From positions 1-16,389 of the forward strand of contig JAFNWZ010000414.1 of the NCBI GenBank assembly GCA_017379255.1: a DNA stretch of 16,389 bases. The letters run 5' to 3'. The position numbers and the translations under genes are program-made. The DNA is from Akkermansia sp. (GTDB lineage Bacteria; Verrucomicrobiota; Verrucomicrobiia; Verrucomicrobiales; Akkermansiaceae). The notes beneath the pieces were generated by a model. The model was not told the DNA's origin, did not search any database, and was given only the letters and a program-made list of their open reading frames with translations. The number at the start of each line of letters is the position of its first letter. Position 1 is the first letter of the stretch. Of this stretch, positions 15,182 to 16,389 are shown piece after piece.

Positions 15182-15213
15182 ATGAATGAAGGGTAAGCGA
15201 TGACTGTGGATGA

Positions 15214-16389
15214 TTAATCAATAGCCTTCTTGAGCTCCTTGAGCATCTGGTCAAACTCCTTGGCCGTGGCCTGGCTCTGCTTCATGCGATTGTAGTCATC
15301 GCGAAGAATGATGCTGGTGAACGGACGAAGCCCCTTGCGCCAGCCGTTGCGGCAGCAGCTCTGGGTGGAAAGCTTCTGACTGGCATCGCCCATGAAGTCC
15401 TGCAGCAGGGCCTCGAACTTATTGGAGCTCGATACCATGGTGGTGTAGATGAGGGTGAAGCTCAGCTTGCACAAATCCTCTATGAAGCTGCTGATATCCT
15501 CTACGCTCGCATTGTTGTACGAGAGAACCTCTGCAGTCTGCAGCCAGGGTACCCATGCTCTGCCTGCGGTCGAGTTACTGAGAGTTTGAGACAGGGAATC
15601 TACCAGGGCCTGTCGGCGATCGTGCCTCCAGCGGTGCGGGTCGAACAGGTTGAGAGCGGGTCTCAGCTCATAGCGCATCAGACAGCTCATCTGTGTGTCG
15701 AGACTGGCAAATTCTCTCAGGTTTCCAATGATGAACTGCACATCGTCATTTTCATCCTCTTCCCTGGATTGAGGCTTAGTGCGTTCGCTCATTTTCTTGC
15801 ACAGATTTGTCAGCTTTTCTGCAGAGGTCTGGCCCGGGCAGAGCTGTTCCTCTACGGCCGGATCCTGCAGAGCCTGGGCAATCACATCATAGACCGCATC
15901 CTGGACAACGGGGCTGATGTCCTCGATAACCTGTGTGAGCTTCTCCACTGTTTTGGACATCTTGCGTGCTACCTCAGGCATCAGCACATAGCACGGTTCC
16001 GTATTGCGGTTCCGATAATTCTTGCATTGCTCAACGTTGGCGTAAGTCTTGAGCCATTCCTGGATGCTGGCCATTTCCTGCTTGCAGATTTCGCCGATTC
16101 GGGAATTCAGCTCCCGGAGGGATTCATGATCGGCGCATGTGCTGGTCAAATGACCGAATCCGGTAACCAGACTATCCATGAAATAAGATTCCCGTGATTT
16201 ACGAGGTGAGTCGAATTCCTCCGCGAACCAGCAGTCGTACATGTCGTACAGAAGCCCCTCCACCTCTTCGGACATGGGGGGCATCTGCTCGCGCAGAGGC
16301 TCGTATACATGGGCTCGCACTTCTTCACGAAGTTTTCTCCACTTGTCCTTAAATAGCTCAAGCAGTTCCTTATCCTGCGCCGGAATGGC
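15214..16389 (-). CDS. Large alpha-helical protein, C-terminal part (5' end outside window)
   Basis: The frame is open to the window edge for 391 codons without a stop, so the GTG or ATG codons inside it (for example GTG at 16320) need not be the true start. The visible part is almost wholly helical and charged, with long amphipathic stretches (EVARKMSKTVEKLTQVIED; NKFEALLQDFMGDASQKL) and several cysteines but no regular metal site. It ends in a coiled-coil-like helix (EFDQMLKELKKAID). No catalytic motif is seen; a nucleotide-binding or other effector domain could lie in the unseen N-terminal part. It is the first visible gene of the minus-strand operon leading to the LRAT-like and GTPase genes. 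Confidence 0.75.
   Translation of the reverse strand, partial: AIPAQDKELLELFKDKWRKLREEVRAHVYEPLREQMPPMSEEVEGLLYDMYDCWFAEEFDSPRKSRESYFMDSLVTGFGHLTSTCADHESLRELNSRIGEICKQEMASIQEWLKTYANVEQCKNYRNRNTEPCYVLMPEVARKMSKTVEKLTQVIEDISPVVQDAVYDVIAQALQDPAVEEQLCPGQTSAEKLTNLCKKMSERTKPQSREEDENDDVQFIIGNLREFASLDTQMSCLMRYELRPALNLFDPHRWRHDRRQALVDSLSQTLSNSTAGRAWVPWLQTAEVLSYNNASVEDISSFIEDLCKLSFTLIYTTMVSSSNKFEALLQDFMGDASQKLSTQSCCRNGWRKGLRPFTSIILRDDYNRMKQSQATAKEFDQMLKELKKAID

Overview
The window looks like bacterial chromosome from a GC-rich lineage. The translated proteins (enolase, a NifU-like/GGGtGRT pair, a Hanks-type kinase with an extracytoplasmic C-terminus, secreted orphan proteins) remind me of Verrucomicrobiota, perhaps Akkermansia relatives. 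That assignment is an inference from sequence style with only moderate confidence. There is no rRNA, tRNA, CRISPR array or recognisable transposase, and no gap between genes exceeds about 200 bases.

Positions 1-5266 hold housekeeping and metabolic genes. They are the start of a GGGtGRT-type gene and its NifU-like Fe-S scaffold partner, enolase with its own promoter and terminator, and a small secreted protein transcribed divergently from enolase. A repeat-decorated convergent intergenic region follows, then an M20 dipeptidase coupled to an ABC ATPase. Positions 5334-8058 hold a putative HTH/ribbon-helix-helix regulator and a membrane-anchored Ser/Thr kinase. The regulator and the dipeptidase both appear to be transcribed from promoters whose -10 box lies 6 nt from the start codon, so both mRNAs may be leaderless. 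Positions 8059-9455 form a compact plus-strand run: a CxxC-pair protein, a DUF1232/YkvA protein, an orphan, and a possible 28-codon ORF.

The most interesting part is 9472-16389. A tight minus-strand operon, whose 5' end lies outside the window, encodes in transcription order: a large helical protein, a 216-residue helical protein, an LRAT-like (permuted papain fold) protein with an intact NCEHF motif, a P-loop GTPase-like protein, a single-pass membrane protein, and a glycine-rich multi-pass membrane protein. A second LRAT-like paralogue on the plus strand runs into this operon tail-to-tail, overlapping it by 9 bp. In this paralogue the catalytic-position Cys is Ser (NNSEHF). The operon is visibly more AT-rich than the genes before it: 25/60 G+C at 12421-12480 against 44/60 at 8341-8400.

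Working hypothesis (inference only): the cluster is an accessory, GTPase-controlled, membrane-acting system with an active and a catalytically altered LRAT-like component. It would resemble in logic the NTP-dependent bacterial conflict systems described by comparative genomics, but I do not recognise this exact arrangement as a characterised system.
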